In this document: positions 26,602 through 36,074 of the stretch, one piece after another
Numbering within the stretch: the first letter of the stretch is position 1
Layout: each line of letters starts with the position of its first letter
From: an uncultured Bacteroides sp.
GTDB taxonomy: Bacteria > Bacteroidota > Bacteroidia > Bacteroidales > Bacteroidaceae
Direction of reading: 5' to 3'
NCBI GenBank assembly: GCA_900766005.1
Contig: CAAFTU010000096.1
Coordinates: 1 to 64,000, forward strand
DNA length: 64,000 bases
The notes under the pieces: generated by a model
What the model was told of the DNA's origin: nothing
Database searches by the model: none
The model's input: only the letters and a program-made list of their open reading frames with translations
Made by a program: the position numbers and the translations under genes

Positions 26602-27381
26602 TTATCGAATGGAAGAAGAAGAGTCACCATCCATGGCTTTTTCCGGTACACCTACCGGATGATCCAAGTTGAGTACAACCACTCTGCCTTCCCCATTATC
26701 TTTTGAGTTTATCGTTATTTTAAAGCCTTTCAGTGTTGTTGCAGCGCCTTTATCTTTCGGATAGAATTCCTCCAAGTTGTAAGAGACACGTCCCCAAGCC
26801 AAATAATCAGTCTGGTCGTCATACGTATTATAGCGCAGTTCCAGATGCACATAACCATCTTTGTCCACCTGCGGAGTGTCGGAGTCTGCCCCTTCCTGCT
26901 TTCCAATGAGATTCTGCACCAGACTGATGCGATGTTTTTTGGAAGCAGGAACATTCTGACGGAAAATAAGATTCAAGTAAGTTCCTCCCAGCCACATGTC
27001 ACCCTGATAAATCACAATCGGGTCATTTCCGAACTCTTCCGCTTCTTCAGCCGTCTTCATCTCTTCCACTTCCTTAGTCAGCACCTGCTGTACTCCCTCC
27101 ATCTTCACCTGCACACCGTCTTTCGTGTCATAAAGCGGATTGAACAAGGCTACCACCCGTTCACCATCTACTGGTTTAAAAAGAAAGACGGAAGAAGCCA
27201 CAGGTTCTATCAATCCCCAACGGTCGCCTTCCAAATAATAAGCGCCGCCACCAGTGGTCCGGACGGTTGCCCAATCCCAACTGAAATCTCCGATAGAATA
27301 GCCTTCATCATCATCACACGACTGCAAAAGCGGCATCATAGCCACCAGCAGCATACCTAAAATCCATGTCCATTTTTTCAT
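26602..27381 (-). CDS. NigD-like lipoprotein
   Basis: A 259-residue lipoprotein: a charged start, hydrophobic core and lipobox LQSC with Cys22, followed by DDDEG, which in Bacteroides often directs surface display. The arrangement of an N-terminal OB-like region (GAYYLEGDRWGLIEPVA) and a C-terminal beta-sandwich (YVHLELRYNTYDDQTDYL) matches the NigD-like family. The role is unknown. It lies alone, convergent with cdsA and sharing its terminator, and downstream of lpxB on the same strand but separated by a terminator. Confidence 0.85.
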   Translation of the reverse strand: MKKWTWILGMLLVAMMPLLQSCDDDEGYSIGDFSWDWATVRTTGGGAYYLEGDRWGLIEPVASSVFLFKPVDGERVVALFNPLYDTKDGVQVKMEGVQQVLTKEVEEMKTAEEAEEFGNDPIVIYQGDMWLGGTYLNLIFRQNVPASKKHRISLVQNLIGKQEGADSDTPQVDKDGYVHLELRYNTYDDQTDYLAWGRVSYNLEEFYPKDKGAATTLKGFKITINSKDNGEGRVVVLNLDHPVGVPEKAMDGDSSSSIR

Positions 27382-27419
27382 ATTCGGTCCCTTTCTTGTT
27401 TAAATCGTCTGCTTTATAA

Positions 27420-27454
27420 ATAAAAAAGCCGAGCATTTACTGCATCGGCTTTTA
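27420..27454 (-). terminator. Terminator of surE-lpxB
   Basis: On the minus strand AAAAGCCGA pairs with TCGGCTTTT (nine bp) and T residues follow. It lies 22 bases past the lpxB stop. Confidence 0.85.
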
Positions 27455-27475
27455 CGTTTATTCAGAAAAAGAAAG

Positions 27476-28612
27476 TTATTTTTTCAAGATTCGAATCATT
27501 TCTTGCGCGGCATGAAGGGGAGCTCCGGCAGGGCCGAGACGACGAGCCATGTCTTCATACCCAGCCAGCATGTCGGACTTATACCGCCCATTTTCAAGTA
27601 TATTCCGCAATTCCGACTGTATGTTCTTTACCGTCATCGTATCAGCTACCAACTCCTTCACCACCTCGCGGTCGGCAATGAGATTCACCAGCGAAATATA
27701 ACGCACTTTCAACACGTGCCGGCGCAAGAAAGAAATCACCTTTCCAATCGGGGTGTGATAACACACCACCTGCGGCACACGAAACAAAGCTGTTTCCAAA
27801 GTAGCCGTACCGGAAGTGACCAAAGCCGCATCTGCATGCTGCAGCAAACGGTAGGTCTGCCCGAATATAATTTTCAATGGAGCGTCCCCGATGACTTTTT
27901 TATAGTAGTCGGGAGAAATAGCAGGCGCTCCAGCCAAAACCAGCTGATAATCCGGGAAAGCAGAAGCGGCTTTCAGCATCTTAGGCAAATTGTCTTTGAT
28001 CTCCTGCTTGCGGCTACCGGCCAGCAGCGCAATGACCGGCCGTTCATCCAACCCGTTGGTGGCCAAGAAGGTGGTTTTGTCCGCAGGATGCTCGTGAAGA
28101 AATGCAGTGACTTCATCCACCGTAGGATTACCTATATAATGTATAGGATAACGATGCTTACCTTCAAAGAATTCCACTTCAAAAGGCAGAATCGAAAACA
28201 GTTCGTCCACATCCCGCTTGATATGCTTGATGCGATACTCCTTCCAAGCCCAGATTTTGGGTGCAATGTAATAAAACACCGGTATGCCGGTATGCGCATG
28301 CACAAACTGAGCAATATGGAGATTGAACCCCGGATAATCCACCAGAATAACAACATCCGGCTGCCAGGCAACAATATCCTCCTTACACCGCTTCATATTG
28401 GCAAAAATAGTGCGCAGATGGAGCAAGACAGGGACAAATCCCATATACGCCAAATCCTTGTAATGCTTCACCATCGTGCCACCGACGGCCGCCATCAAAT
28501 CACCGCCGAAAAAGCGGAAATCGGCCTGCGGATCTTCCGCCTTCAAAGCAGTCATCAAATGAGAAGCATGCAAATCTCCCGATGCTTCACCGACAATCAG
28601 ATAGTATTTCAT
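27476..28612 (-). CDS. lpxB: Lipid-A-disaccharide synthase (LpxB)
   Basis: A 378-residue GT19 glycosyltransferase that joins UDP-2,3-diacylglucosamine and lipid X in lipid A synthesis, peripheral to the inner membrane. It shows the N-terminal VGEASGDLHASHLMTAL, then FFGGDLMAAVG, YIAPKIWAWKEYRIK, LLAGSRKQEI and the late TSGTATLETALFRVPQVVCY nucleotide-binding signature. Length is typical. It begins two bases after the surE stop, so the two form one operon. Confidence 0.96.
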   Translation of the reverse strand: MKYYLIVGEASGDLHASHLMTALKAEDPQADFRFFGGDLMAAVGGTMVKHYKDLAYMGFVPVLLHLRTIFANMKRCKEDIVAWQPDVVILVDYPGFNLHIAQFVHAHTGIPVFYYIAPKIWAWKEYRIKHIKRDVDELFSILPFEVEFFEGKHRYPIHYIGNPTVDEVTAFLHEHPADKTTFLATNGLDERPVIALLAGSRKQEIKDNLPKMLKAASAFPDYQLVLAGAPAISPDYYKKVIGDAPLKIIFGQTYRLLQHADAALVTSGTATLETALFRVPQVVCYHTPIGKVISFLRRHVLKVRYISLVNLIADREVVKELVADTMTVKNIQSELRNILENGRYKSDMLAGYEDMARRLGPAGAPLHAAQEMIRILKK

Positions 28613-28614
28613 GA

Positions 28615-29412
28615 CTATTCTTCCGTGTATTCAGGTTGCTCGTTTTCATTGACCCACTCCGTGAGTTCCTTCATAAAGCCATAAGCAGTAACGTCTACCG
28701 TTGTCGGCGTAATAGCTACATAGCCATTGGCCAGCGCCCAATGATCATTCCTTTCATTGTCCGGTTCCGCATCAACAAACTGACCTGTAAGCCAATAATA
28801 ATTGGAGCCGTTGGGATGTTCACAACTGGCCCACTCGTGCGACCACTGTCCCTTGGCCTGTTCACACACCTTCACTCCCTTAATATTGGCACAATCAGGA
28901 AAATTCACATTCAGACATACCAAAGGAGGCAGTCCTTTTTCCAACACCATGGCAGCAATGCGGCGAACATAAGGCCCGGCAGCATCGAAATCGGCATTCG
29001 GCTCGTGACTGCACAATGAGAATCCAATCGAGGGGATACCATTGAGACAACCTTCCGTGACCACTCCCATAGTGCCCGAATAATGCACATTGGTAGCAGA
29101 ATTATCGCCATGATTGATGCCGCCTACCACCAAATCCGGCTGACGGTCGAGCACCTCCTGACGAGCCAGCTTGATGCAATCGCTCGGAGTGCCGGAGCAT
29201 TTGTACACCGTCAGCCCGATGTCTTTTTTCACCAGCTGAAAAAGAACCGGCTGAGTGACAGTCAGTGCACAGCCGCTTCCCGAACGAGGAGCATCAGGCG
29301 CCATCACCACAATTTCACCCAACGGACGAAGATACTTCACCAATTCACTGATTCCCTTGGAAGTTACGCCATCATCATTCGATACCAATATCAACGGTCT
29401 TTTATTTTCCAT
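28615..29412 (-). CDS. surE: 5'/3'-nucleotidase SurE
   Basis: A 265-residue metal-dependent phosphatase acting on nucleoside monophosphates. The acidic metal site SNDDG (11-15, with D13 and D14) and APDAPRSGSG follow the family. So do VVGGINHGDN (Asn ligand) and YSGTMGVVTEGC. It is the first gene of the surE-lpxB operon, with a -7 box at 29447-29454. Its physiological substrate in Bacteroides is not known. Confidence 0.95.
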   Translation of the reverse strand: MENKRPLILVSNDDGVTSKGISELVKYLRPLGEIVVMAPDAPRSGSGCALTVTQPVLFQLVKKDIGLTVYKCSGTPSDCIKLARQEVLDRQPDLVVGGINHGDNSATNVHYSGTMGVVTEGCLNGIPSIGFSLCSHEPNADFDAAGPYVRRIAAMVLEKGLPPLVCLNVNFPDCANIKGVKVCEQAKGQWSHEWASCEHPNGSNYYWLTGQFVDAEPDNERNDHWALANGYVAITPTTVDVTAYGFMKELTEWVNENEQPEYTEE

Positions 29413-29446
29413 AAAGTCAATCCTTTCCTATTATTAATGTTTTGTA

Positions 29447-29454
29447 CAAAAGTA
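29447..29454 (-). promoter_or_regulatory. -7 box of surE-lpxB
   Basis: The minus strand reads TACTTTTG, an exact TAnnTTTG match, 35 bases ahead of the surE ATG. Confidence 0.6.
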
Positions 29455-29699
29455 GCAAAAAGGAACCGTTCTTCCAAGTGCCCCGATGCTCCGTCCTCCC
29501 CTGCTCCCTTTTCCAGTCCTTCACCAGCCTCCTTTCCCTCCGGATATTCCCACATTCGTAACAACCGTTGTCCACCCCGACGAAGATTGCAATGAAAAAA
29601 GGCAGAAGAAAAACAAACGAAAAAGAGGAAAGACTTCTATTAAATCTTAATCTTCTGCAAGTGAGCTAAAAAAAGGAATCACATTCCAATATAAATCGC
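29455..29699. other. Gene-free stretch between the surE and parA promoters
   Basis: No supportable reading frame or RNA fold. It contains C/T-rich sequence at 29485-29560 and an A-rich run near 29590-29635. I see no parS-like palindrome. Confidence 0.4.
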
Positions 29700-29707
29700 T
29701 ATATTTG
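29700..29707 (+). promoter_or_regulatory. -7 box of the parAB operon
   Basis: TATATTTG fits TAnnTTTG. It implies a leader of about 170 bases before parA, containing the stem ATAACTGA/TCAGTTAT (29754-29761 with 29770-29777). Confidence 0.5.
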
Positions 29708-29882
29708 CGCCTTATTGAGCGTAAAATGCTGAGAAAGCCCCCTTGCAAATGGGATAACTGAGGCGTCCTTCAGTTATTAACAAAACGGGTGACTTATCAA
29801 CAGAATTTGCAAAGTTTCTCTTTTTTAGTAGGCGCTCTAAGGATTTATTACTTATTTCGCCGCCAATAAATTTAGAGTATAT

Positions 29883-30647
29883 ATGGGAAAAATTATTGCT
29901 TTGGCTAATCAAAAGGGGGGTGTAGGAAAGACTACAACTACGATTAATCTCGCAGCGTCGCTCGCTACACTCGAAAAGAAAGTGCTCGTTATTGATGCTG
30001 ATCCGCAGGCAAATGCATCTTCCGGACTGGGAGTAGACATCAAGCAATCGGAATGCACCATCTACGAATGCATTATCAACAGAGCCAATGTTCAGGACGC
30101 TATTCATGACACAGAGATCGATTCTTTGAAAATTATCTCTTCGCACATCAATCTTGTAGGGGCTGAGATTGAAATGCTGAACCTCCCAAACCGCGAAAAG
30201 ATTCTCAAAGAAGTACTTACCCCTTTGAAAGAAGAATACGACTATATTCTGATAGACTGTTCTCCTTCACTGGGACTTATTACTATCAACGCACTGACAG
30301 CTGCCGACTCGGTGATTATCCCCGTGCAGGCAGAATATTTTGCTTTGGAAGGTATCAGCAAATTGCTGAACACGATTAAAATCATCAAATCCAAGCTGAA
30401 TCCAGACTTAGAAATAGAAGGCTTCCTGCTCACCATGTATGATTCACGCCTCCGACAGGCTAACCAGATTTACGATGAAGTGAAACGCCACTTCCAAGAA
30501 CTGGTGTTCAATACGGTTATCCAACGAAATGTAAAACTGAGCGAAGCTCCCAGCTACGGTATACCGACGATCCTCTATGACGCCGATTCAACCGGAGCGA
30601 AAAACCATTTGGCTCTTGCCAAAGAAATTATCAACCGAAACAATTAA
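29883..30647 (+). CDS. parA: Chromosome-partitioning ATPase ParA (Soj)
   Basis: A 254-residue ParA/MinD-type ATPase with deviant Walker A KGGVGKTTT (11-19) preceded by ALANQ, DADPQANAS (Walker A') and YILIDCSPSLG (Walker B). With ParB it drives segregation of the origin region by gradients of DNA-bound ParA. Length is that of chromosomal rather than plasmid ParA, with no N-terminal helix-turn-helix. parB starts 11 bases later. A long structured leader precedes it. Confidence 0.96.
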   Translation: MGKIIALANQKGGVGKTTTTINLAASLATLEKKVLVIDADPQANASSGLGVDIKQSECTIYECIINRANVQDAIHDTEIDSLKIISSHINLVGAEIEMLNLPNREKILKEVLTPLKEEYDYILIDCSPSLGLITINALTAADSVIIPVQAEYFALEGISKLLNTIKIIKSKLNPDLEIEGFLLTMYDSRLRQANQIYDEVKRHFQELVFNTVIQRNVKLSEAPSYGIPTILYDADSTGAKNHLALAKEIINRNN

Positions 30648-30658
30648 ATGAAGAAGAT

Positions 30659-31552
30659 ATGGCAAATCAAAGAAGAAATGCATTAGGACGCGGACTGGAC
30701 GCCTTGCTCTCAATGGATGACGTGAAAACCGAAGGGTCTTCTTCCATTAATGAGATAGAACTGGCGAAAATATCCATTAATCCGAACCAGCCCCGTCGAG
30801 AATTTGACGAAACGGCTTTGCAGGAACTGGCTGATTCGATTGCCGAAATCGGTATTATACAACCGATTACCTTACGTGAACTATCTGACGACGAATATCA
30901 GATTATTGCCGGCGAACGTCGTTTCCGAGCATCCCAACGGGCAGGACTGAGAACCATTCCTGCGTATATACGTACGGCCGATGACGAGAACATGATGGAA
31001 ATGGCATTGATTGAGAACATCCAGCGCGAAGACTTGAATGCAGTGGAAATTGCGTTGGCTTATCAACACCTGCTGGATCAGTATGAGTTGACACAGGAAA
31101 GGCTTAGCGAACGGGTCGGCAAAAACCGGACAACCATCGCCAACTACCTGCGCCTGCTGAAATTGCCGGCTCCCATCCAAATGGCCTTGCAAAACAAACG
31201 GCTGGACATGGGGCATGCCCGTGCACTGCTGTCGCTGAATGATCCGAAGCTGCAGGTGAAGATTTTTGAAGAAATACAAGAACACGGATATTCAGTCCGC
31301 AAGGTAGAGGAAATAGTCAAAGCCTTAGGTGAAGGTGAAACCGTGAAAAGCGGTACACGGAAGATTGCACCGAAACGGGCACAGCTTCCGGAAGAGTTCA
31401 ACTTGCTGAAACAGCAACTTTCGGGCTTTTTCAACACCAAAGTGCAGCTCACCTGCTCCGAAAAAGGAAAAGGAAAAATCAGCATCCCGTTCAGCAACGA
31501 AGAAGAGTTGGAGCGTATAATGGAAATCTTCGATACGTTAAAAAATAAATGA
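30659..31552 (+). CDS. parB: ParB/RepB/Spo0J partition protein
   Basis: A 297-residue DNA-binding CTPase that loads at parS and spreads as a clamp. The start has ALGRGLDALLSMDD, the basic ParA-activating tail. The ParB N-domain follows: INPNQPRREFDE, then IIQPITLRE, then the CTP-binding GERRFRASQRAG and ENIQREDLNAVEIA. The helix-turn-helix KNRTTIANYLRLLKLP lies near 155-175. The C-terminal dimerisation domain is present. The stop codon overlaps the next start as ATGA. Confidence 0.96.
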   Translation: MANQRRNALGRGLDALLSMDDVKTEGSSSINEIELAKISINPNQPRREFDETALQELADSIAEIGIIQPITLRELSDDEYQIIAGERRFRASQRAGLRTIPAYIRTADDENMMEMALIENIQREDLNAVEIALAYQHLLDQYELTQERLSERVGKNRTTIANYLRLLKLPAPIQMALQNKRLDMGHARALLSLNDPKLQVKIFEEIQEHGYSVRKVEEIVKALGEGETVKSGTRKIAPKRAQLPEEFNLLKQQLSGFFNTKVQLTCSEKGKGKISIPFSNEEELERIMEIFDTLKNK

Positions 31553-32430
31553 ATATAAAAAAGAAGACATATCAATCACTGATCACTACCCTGCTGTTCT
31601 GCCTGATACAGATAGCAGGGATTGATGTGTATGCGCAATCGGATGCCACAACGGACCGGAAGGATACCACCCTTGTGAAACGGGAAGCTCCCAAAGCACG
31701 CGCCAGAAAGCACAGAGAACAGTCCAACAGGGATTCAATTCAGAGAGAACCGGTTCAACTGCCTCCCGCCAAAGAGTTTCCTTCGCTTGACAGCCTGTCG
31801 GTTGCCAAGACACAAGTTGCTGACAGTCTGGATGCTGCCAACCGTAAAGGCGTGAAGGAAATAGAAGAACCGGAATCTATTGTTGTCAAGACCGACAGCA
31901 TCCCTCCGGCACAGGATCTCAACAAGAAAATCTTCATTCCGAATCCCACGAAGGCCACCTGGCTGGCTGTGGTTTTTCCGGGCGGAGGACAGATTTACAA
32001 CCGCAAATACTGGAAACTGCCCATTATCTATGGCGGATTTGCCGGTTGTGCTTATGCACTCAGCTGGAACGGTAAAATGTATAAGGACTATTCACAGGCC
32101 TATCTGGACATTATGGACAGCAACCCCAACACCAAAAGTTATGAGGACTTGCTGCCCCCCAACGCCCGCTACAATGAAGAGCAGCTGAAAAATACCATCA
32201 AAAAAAGAAAGGATATGTTCCGGCGTTATCGGGACCTTAGCATATTTGCCTTTATCGGAGTGTATCTGATTTCCATCATAGATGCCTATGTGGATGCAGA
32301 GCTGTCTAACTTCGATATCACACCCGACTTGAGCATGAAGGTGGAGCCGACGGTTATAAACAACAACCAGTTCCAATCTACCAGTCTGAAAGACAAGTCA
32401 GTAGGTTTGCAGTGTGTATTGCGATTTTAA
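31549..32430 (+). CDS. DUF5683 membrane protein
   Basis: A 293-residue protein with a signal or anchor hydrophobic segment at about 11-28, a long charged low-complexity region (about 35-125), then a DUF5683-like domain. That domain contains NPTKATWLAVVFPGGGQIYN, RKYWKLPIIYGGFAGC and two to three membrane segments near 140-175 and 235-250. It overlaps parB by four bases and precedes a lytic transglycosylase, a gene order I recognise from Bacteroidales. Function is unknown; coupling with parAB suggests a cell-envelope or cell-cycle link. Confidence 0.85.
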   Translation: MNIKKKTYQSLITTLLFCLIQIAGIDVYAQSDATTDRKDTTLVKREAPKARARKHREQSNRDSIQREPVQLPPAKEFPSLDSLSVAKTQVADSLDAANRKGVKEIEEPESIVVKTDSIPPAQDLNKKIFIPNPTKATWLAVVFPGGGQIYNRKYWKLPIIYGGFAGCAYALSWNGKMYKDYSQAYLDIMDSNPNTKSYEDLLPPNARYNEEQLKNTIKKRKDMFRRYRDLSIFAFIGVYLISIIDAYVDAELSNFDITPDLSMKVEPTVINNNQFQSTSLKDKSVGLQCVLRF

Positions 32431-32461
32431 AAACAAATTAGATTGATCATATTAATAAAGC

Positions 32462-33754
32462 ATGAAGAAAGTAGTAAACTGTTGTTCGATGATTCTCCTT
32501 TTACTTGCTGCTACCCCGCAAGTAAAAGCACAAAGTGTAGATGTTGTTATCCATGAAAACGGAACCGAACGCAAGGAGAGTATCGATTTACCGAAAAGTA
32601 TGACCTATCCGCTGGACAGTCTTCTGAACGACTGGAAAGCCAAAAACTATATCGACCTGGGGAAAGACTGCAGCACATCCGACAGCAATCCCTATTTTAC
32701 AGATTCTGTGTATATCGACCGTCTGTCGCGTATTCCGGCTATCATGGAAATGCCCTACAATGATATAGTACGCAAATTCATCGACATGTATGCCGAACGA
32801 CTACGCAACCAGGTTTCGTTCATGCTGAGTGCCTGCAATTTCTATATGCCCATTTTTGAAGAAGCATTGGATGCATACGGATTGCCTTTGGAACTGAAGT
32901 ATCTGCCGATTATCGAATCGGCTCTCAATCCTTCGGCCGTGTCACGTGCCGGCGCCTCCGGTTTGTGGCAATTCATGATTGGTACCGGTAAAATCTATGG
33001 GCTGGAATCCAACAGTCTGGTAGACGACCGCCGCGATCCGATCAAAGCCACATGGGCAGCTGCACGCTATCTCAAGGATATGTATGACATTTACGGCGAC
33101 TGGAATTTGGTGATTGCAGCCTACAACTGCGGTCCGGGCACCATCAATAAAGCCATCCGCCGTGCCGACGGGGAAAAGGATTATTGGAAAATCTACAATT
33201 ACCTGCCCAGAGAAACAAGAGGCTATGTGCCCGCCTTCATTGCTGCCAACTACATCATGACGTATTATTGCAACCACAATATCTGTCCGATGGAAACCAA
33301 CATTCCGGCTCACACCGATACGGTATTGGTGAACAAAAATCTGCACTTTGAGCAGATTGCCGATTTGTGCCGCCTGCCGATGGACCAGATCAAGAGTTTG
33401 AACCCGCAATATAAACGTCAGATTATTCCGGGAGACAGCAAGCCTTATACGCTCCGCTTGCCGATGGAAGCCATCAGCAGCTTCATCGACCAGCAGGACA
33501 CTATCTACAACCACAGAGCCAACGAACTCTTCCGCAACCGCAGAACGGTGGATGTGAAAGAAACTCCTTCTACCCGCAGAACAACAAAAGCGGTGGCAGG
33601 CAAAGGCAAACTGACATACTATAAAATTAAAAGCGGAGACACGTTGTCGTCTATCGCCGGCAAGTTTGGAGTGAGAGTGAAGGACATCCAACGCTGGAAC
33701 GGACTGTCGGGCACCCGTATTTCTGCTGGTAAACGTATCAAAATATATAAATAA
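32462..33754 (+). CDS. Membrane-bound lytic murein transglycosylase (MltD-like) with LysM
   Basis: A 430-residue exported enzyme with a signal peptide to about residue 23 (KAQ). The SLT domain covers about 120-260: catalytic Glu152 in LPIIESALNPSAVSRAG, followed by SGLWQFM and AAYNCGPG. It cleaves the MurNAc-GlcNAc bond to form 1,6-anhydro-MurNAc. A single C-terminal LysM module (about 385-430, YYKIKSGDTLSSIAGKFGV) binds peptidoglycan. It follows DUF5683 by 31 bases. Mature residue Cys70 is not in a lipobox, so it is probably periplasmic rather than lipid-anchored. Confidence 0.93.
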   Translation: MKKVVNCCSMILLLLAATPQVKAQSVDVVIHENGTERKESIDLPKSMTYPLDSLLNDWKAKNYIDLGKDCSTSDSNPYFTDSVYIDRLSRIPAIMEMPYNDIVRKFIDMYAERLRNQVSFMLSACNFYMPIFEEALDAYGLPLELKYLPIIESALNPSAVSRAGASGLWQFMIGTGKIYGLESNSLVDDRRDPIKATWAAARYLKDMYDIYGDWNLVIAAYNCGPGTINKAIRRADGEKDYWKIYNYLPRETRGYVPAFIAANYIMTYYCNHNICPMETNIPAHTDTVLVNKNLHFEQIADLCRLPMDQIKSLNPQYKRQIIPGDSKPYTLRLPMEAISSFIDQQDTIYNHRANELFRNRRTVDVKETPSTRRTTKAVAGKGKLTYYKIKSGDTLSSIAGKFGVRVKDIQRWNGLSGTRISAGKRIKIYK

Positions 33755-33788
33755 ACAGCCCAAAACTTGTATCATTCTTGAATTTGTT

Positions 33789-33796
33789 TATTTTTG
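33789..33796 (+). promoter_or_regulatory. -7 box of the Rel gene
   Basis: TATTTTTG fits TAnnTTTG. A TTG-initiated frame at 33794 would begin inside this box, so translation more likely starts at the ATG at 33827. Confidence 0.5.
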
Positions 33797-33826
33797 CAAG
33801 AGAAAGTAAGCGAAAGGATAACAACT

Positions 33827-36070
33827 ATGGACAATTTACCCCAGAAAGAGAGAACGGAAGAAGAAATGATCAACCAGGCGTTTCAACAACTGCTGGATGA
33901 TTATCTGCATACGAAACATCGCAAAAAGGTGGACATCATCACCAAAGCGTTCAATTTTGCCAACCAAGCTCATAAAGGCATCAAGCGACGCTCTGGTGAA
34001 CCCTACATCATGCACCCGATTGCGGTGGCGAGTATTGTATGCAATGAAATCGGACTGGGGTCTACTTCCATCAGTGCGGCTCTGCTGCATGATGTGGTGG
34101 AAGACACAGACTACACGGTAGAAGACATCGAAAATATCTTCGGACCTAAAATAGCACAGATTGTAGACGGGCTGACCAAAATTTCGGGCGGTATCTTCGG
34201 TGACCGGGCATCCGCCCAAGCAGAAAACTTCAAAAAGTTACTGCTCACCATGTCCAACGACATCCGTGTCATCTTAATCAAAATAGCCGACCGTCTGCAC
34301 AACATGCGGACGCTCGGCTCCATGCTGCCCAACAAGCAGTATAAGATTGCCGGCGAAACCTTGTATATCTATGCCCCATTGGCCAACCGGTTGGGACTAT
34401 ACAAAATCAAGACGGAACTGGAGAATCTGAGTTTCAAGTATGAACATCCGGAAAAATATGCCGAAATAGAAGCCAAACTGAAAGATACGGCTGCCGAACG
34501 CGATAAGGTATTCAACGACTTTACGGCTCCCATCCGTGTGCAACTGGACAAGATGGGACTGAAATACCGGATCCTTGCCCGAGTGAAATCCATCTATTCT
34601 ATTTGGAACAAGATGCAGACGAAGCATGTGCCTTTCGAAGAAATCTACGACTTGCTGGCGGTGCGCATTATTTTTGAACCGCGCAACGTGGAAGAAGAAC
34701 TGAACGACTGCTTCGACATCTACGTGTCTATATCCAAAATATACAAGCCTCATCCCGACCGACTGCGTGATTGGGTGAGTCATCCGAAGGCCAACGGATA
34801 TCAGGCACTGCATGTAACGCTTATGGGCAACAACGGACAATGGATTGAAGTGCAAATCCGCAGCGAACGGATGAACGACGTAGCCGAACAAGGTTTTGCT
34901 GCCCACTGGAAATACAAAGAAGGCGGCGGAAGCGAAGATGAAGGCGAACTGGAAAAATGGCTGAAAACCATCAAGGAAATTTTGGATGACCCGCAACCGG
35001 ATGCCATCGATTTTCTGGATACCATCAAGCTCAACCTGTTTGCTTCTGAAATTTTTGTTTTCACTCCGAAAGGGGAATTGAAAACGATGCCGCAGAATGC
35101 AACTGCTCTTGACTTTGCTTTCTCTCTTCATACAGATATCGGCAGCCACTGTATCGGTGCACAGGTCAATCACAAACTGGTGCCGCTGAGCTATAAGCTA
35201 CAAAGCGGAGACCAGATTGAGATTCTTACATCCAAATCGCAAAGGGTGCAACCGCAATGGTCTAACTTTGCCACAACGGCCAAAGCACGTTCTAAGATAG
35301 CGGCCATCCTGCGGAAAGAACGTAAAAACAACCAAAAAACAGGTGAAGAACTCCTTCATGATTTTCTAAAGAAAGAGGATATCCATTGGGATGACAAGGT
35401 AATAGAAAAGCTGTGCAAACTGCACAATATAAAAAACGAAGAGGAATTGTATGTGGCTATCGGAAGCAAAGCCATCCTCTTGGGAGAAGCAGACAAAAAC
35501 GAATTGAAAGAGAAACCTGCCAGCAACTGGATGAAGTATCTCACCTTTTCGTTTGGCACCAGCAAAGAGAAACAACACGAGGAAAAGGAACAGAAAGAAA
35601 AAGAAAAAATCAATCCAAAAGAAATCCTCAAGCTGACAGAAGAAAGTCTGCAGAAAAAATACATCATGGCCAAATGCTGCCAACCCATCCCGGGGGATGA
35701 TGTATTGGGATATGTGGACGACAAAGACCGCATCATCATCCACAAACGCCAATGTCCGATTGCAGCCAAGCTGAAGAGCAGTTATGGCAACCGGATTCTG
35801 GCTACCGAATGGGATACACACAAGGAGCTCTCGTTCCTGGTATATATCTATATCAAAGGAATTGATTCCATCGGATTGCTGAACGAAATCACACAAGTTA
35901 TATCCCGTCAGCTCAATGTCAATATCCGCAAATTGGATATTGAAACAGAAGACGGTATCTTCGAAGGTAGAATCCAGCTATGGGTACACGATGTAGAGGA
36001 TGTGAAAGCAATCTGCAACAACTTGAAGAAAATACAGAACATCAAGCAGGTAAGCCGGGTAGAAGAGTAA
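33827..36070 (+). CDS. Bifunctional (p)ppGpp synthetase/hydrolase (RelA/SpoT family)
   Basis: A 747-residue Rel protein controlling the stringent response. The N-terminal HD hydrolase keeps its ligands (H63, H88-D89, and the later IADRLHNMRTL Asp), so hydrolysis is probably active. The synthetase domain carries RVKSIYSIWNKM and the conserved DLLAVRI(I)FE strand with YQALHVTLMG. The TGS domain (EIFVFTPKGELKTMPQNATALDFAF), a charged linker and a C-terminal ACT domain (about 670-747) complete the long Rel layout. I chose the ATG at 33827 over the in-frame TTG at 33794 because the latter overlaps the promoter. It is convergent with the MerR-type gene, with only four bases between the stop codons. 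Confidence 0.95.
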   Translation: MDNLPQKERTEEEMINQAFQQLLDDYLHTKHRKKVDIITKAFNFANQAHKGIKRRSGEPYIMHPIAVASIVCNEIGLGSTSISAALLHDVVEDTDYTVEDIENIFGPKIAQIVDGLTKISGGIFGDRASAQAENFKKLLLTMSNDIRVILIKIADRLHNMRTLGSMLPNKQYKIAGETLYIYAPLANRLGLYKIKTELENLSFKYEHPEKYAEIEAKLKDTAAERDKVFNDFTAPIRVQLDKMGLKYRILARVKSIYSIWNKMQTKHVPFEEIYDLLAVRIIFEPRNVEEELNDCFDIYVSISKIYKPHPDRLRDWVSHPKANGYQALHVTLMGNNGQWIEVQIRSERMNDVAEQGFAAHWKYKEGGGSEDEGELEKWLKTIKEILDDPQPDAIDFLDTIKLNLFASEIFVFTPKGELKTMPQNATALDFAFSLHTDIGSHCIGAQVNHKLVPLSYKLQSGDQIEILTSKSQRVQPQWSNFATTAKARSKIAAILRKERKNNQKTGEELLHDFLKKEDIHWDDKVIEKLCKLHNIKNEEELYVAIGSKAILLGEADKNELKEKPASNWMKYLTFSFGTSKEKQHEEKEQKEKEKINPKEILKLTEESLQKKYIMAKCCQPIPGDDVLGYVDDKDRIIIHKRQCPIAAKLKSSYGNRILATEWDTHKELSFLVYIYIKGIDSIGLLNEITQVISRQLNVNIRKLDIETEDGIFEGRIQLWVHDVEDVKAICNNLKKIQNIKQVSRVEE

Positions 36071-36074
36071 GCAG

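Noticed and set aside
27503..28684. Long plus-strand open frame (393 codons) opposite lpxB
   Set aside because: It is a shadow of lpxB and the end of surE, with no domain and unusual composition.
33794..33826. TTG-initiated N-terminal extension of Rel
   Set aside because: It starts within the TATTTTTG box; the ATG at 33827 gives the normal Rel N-terminus.
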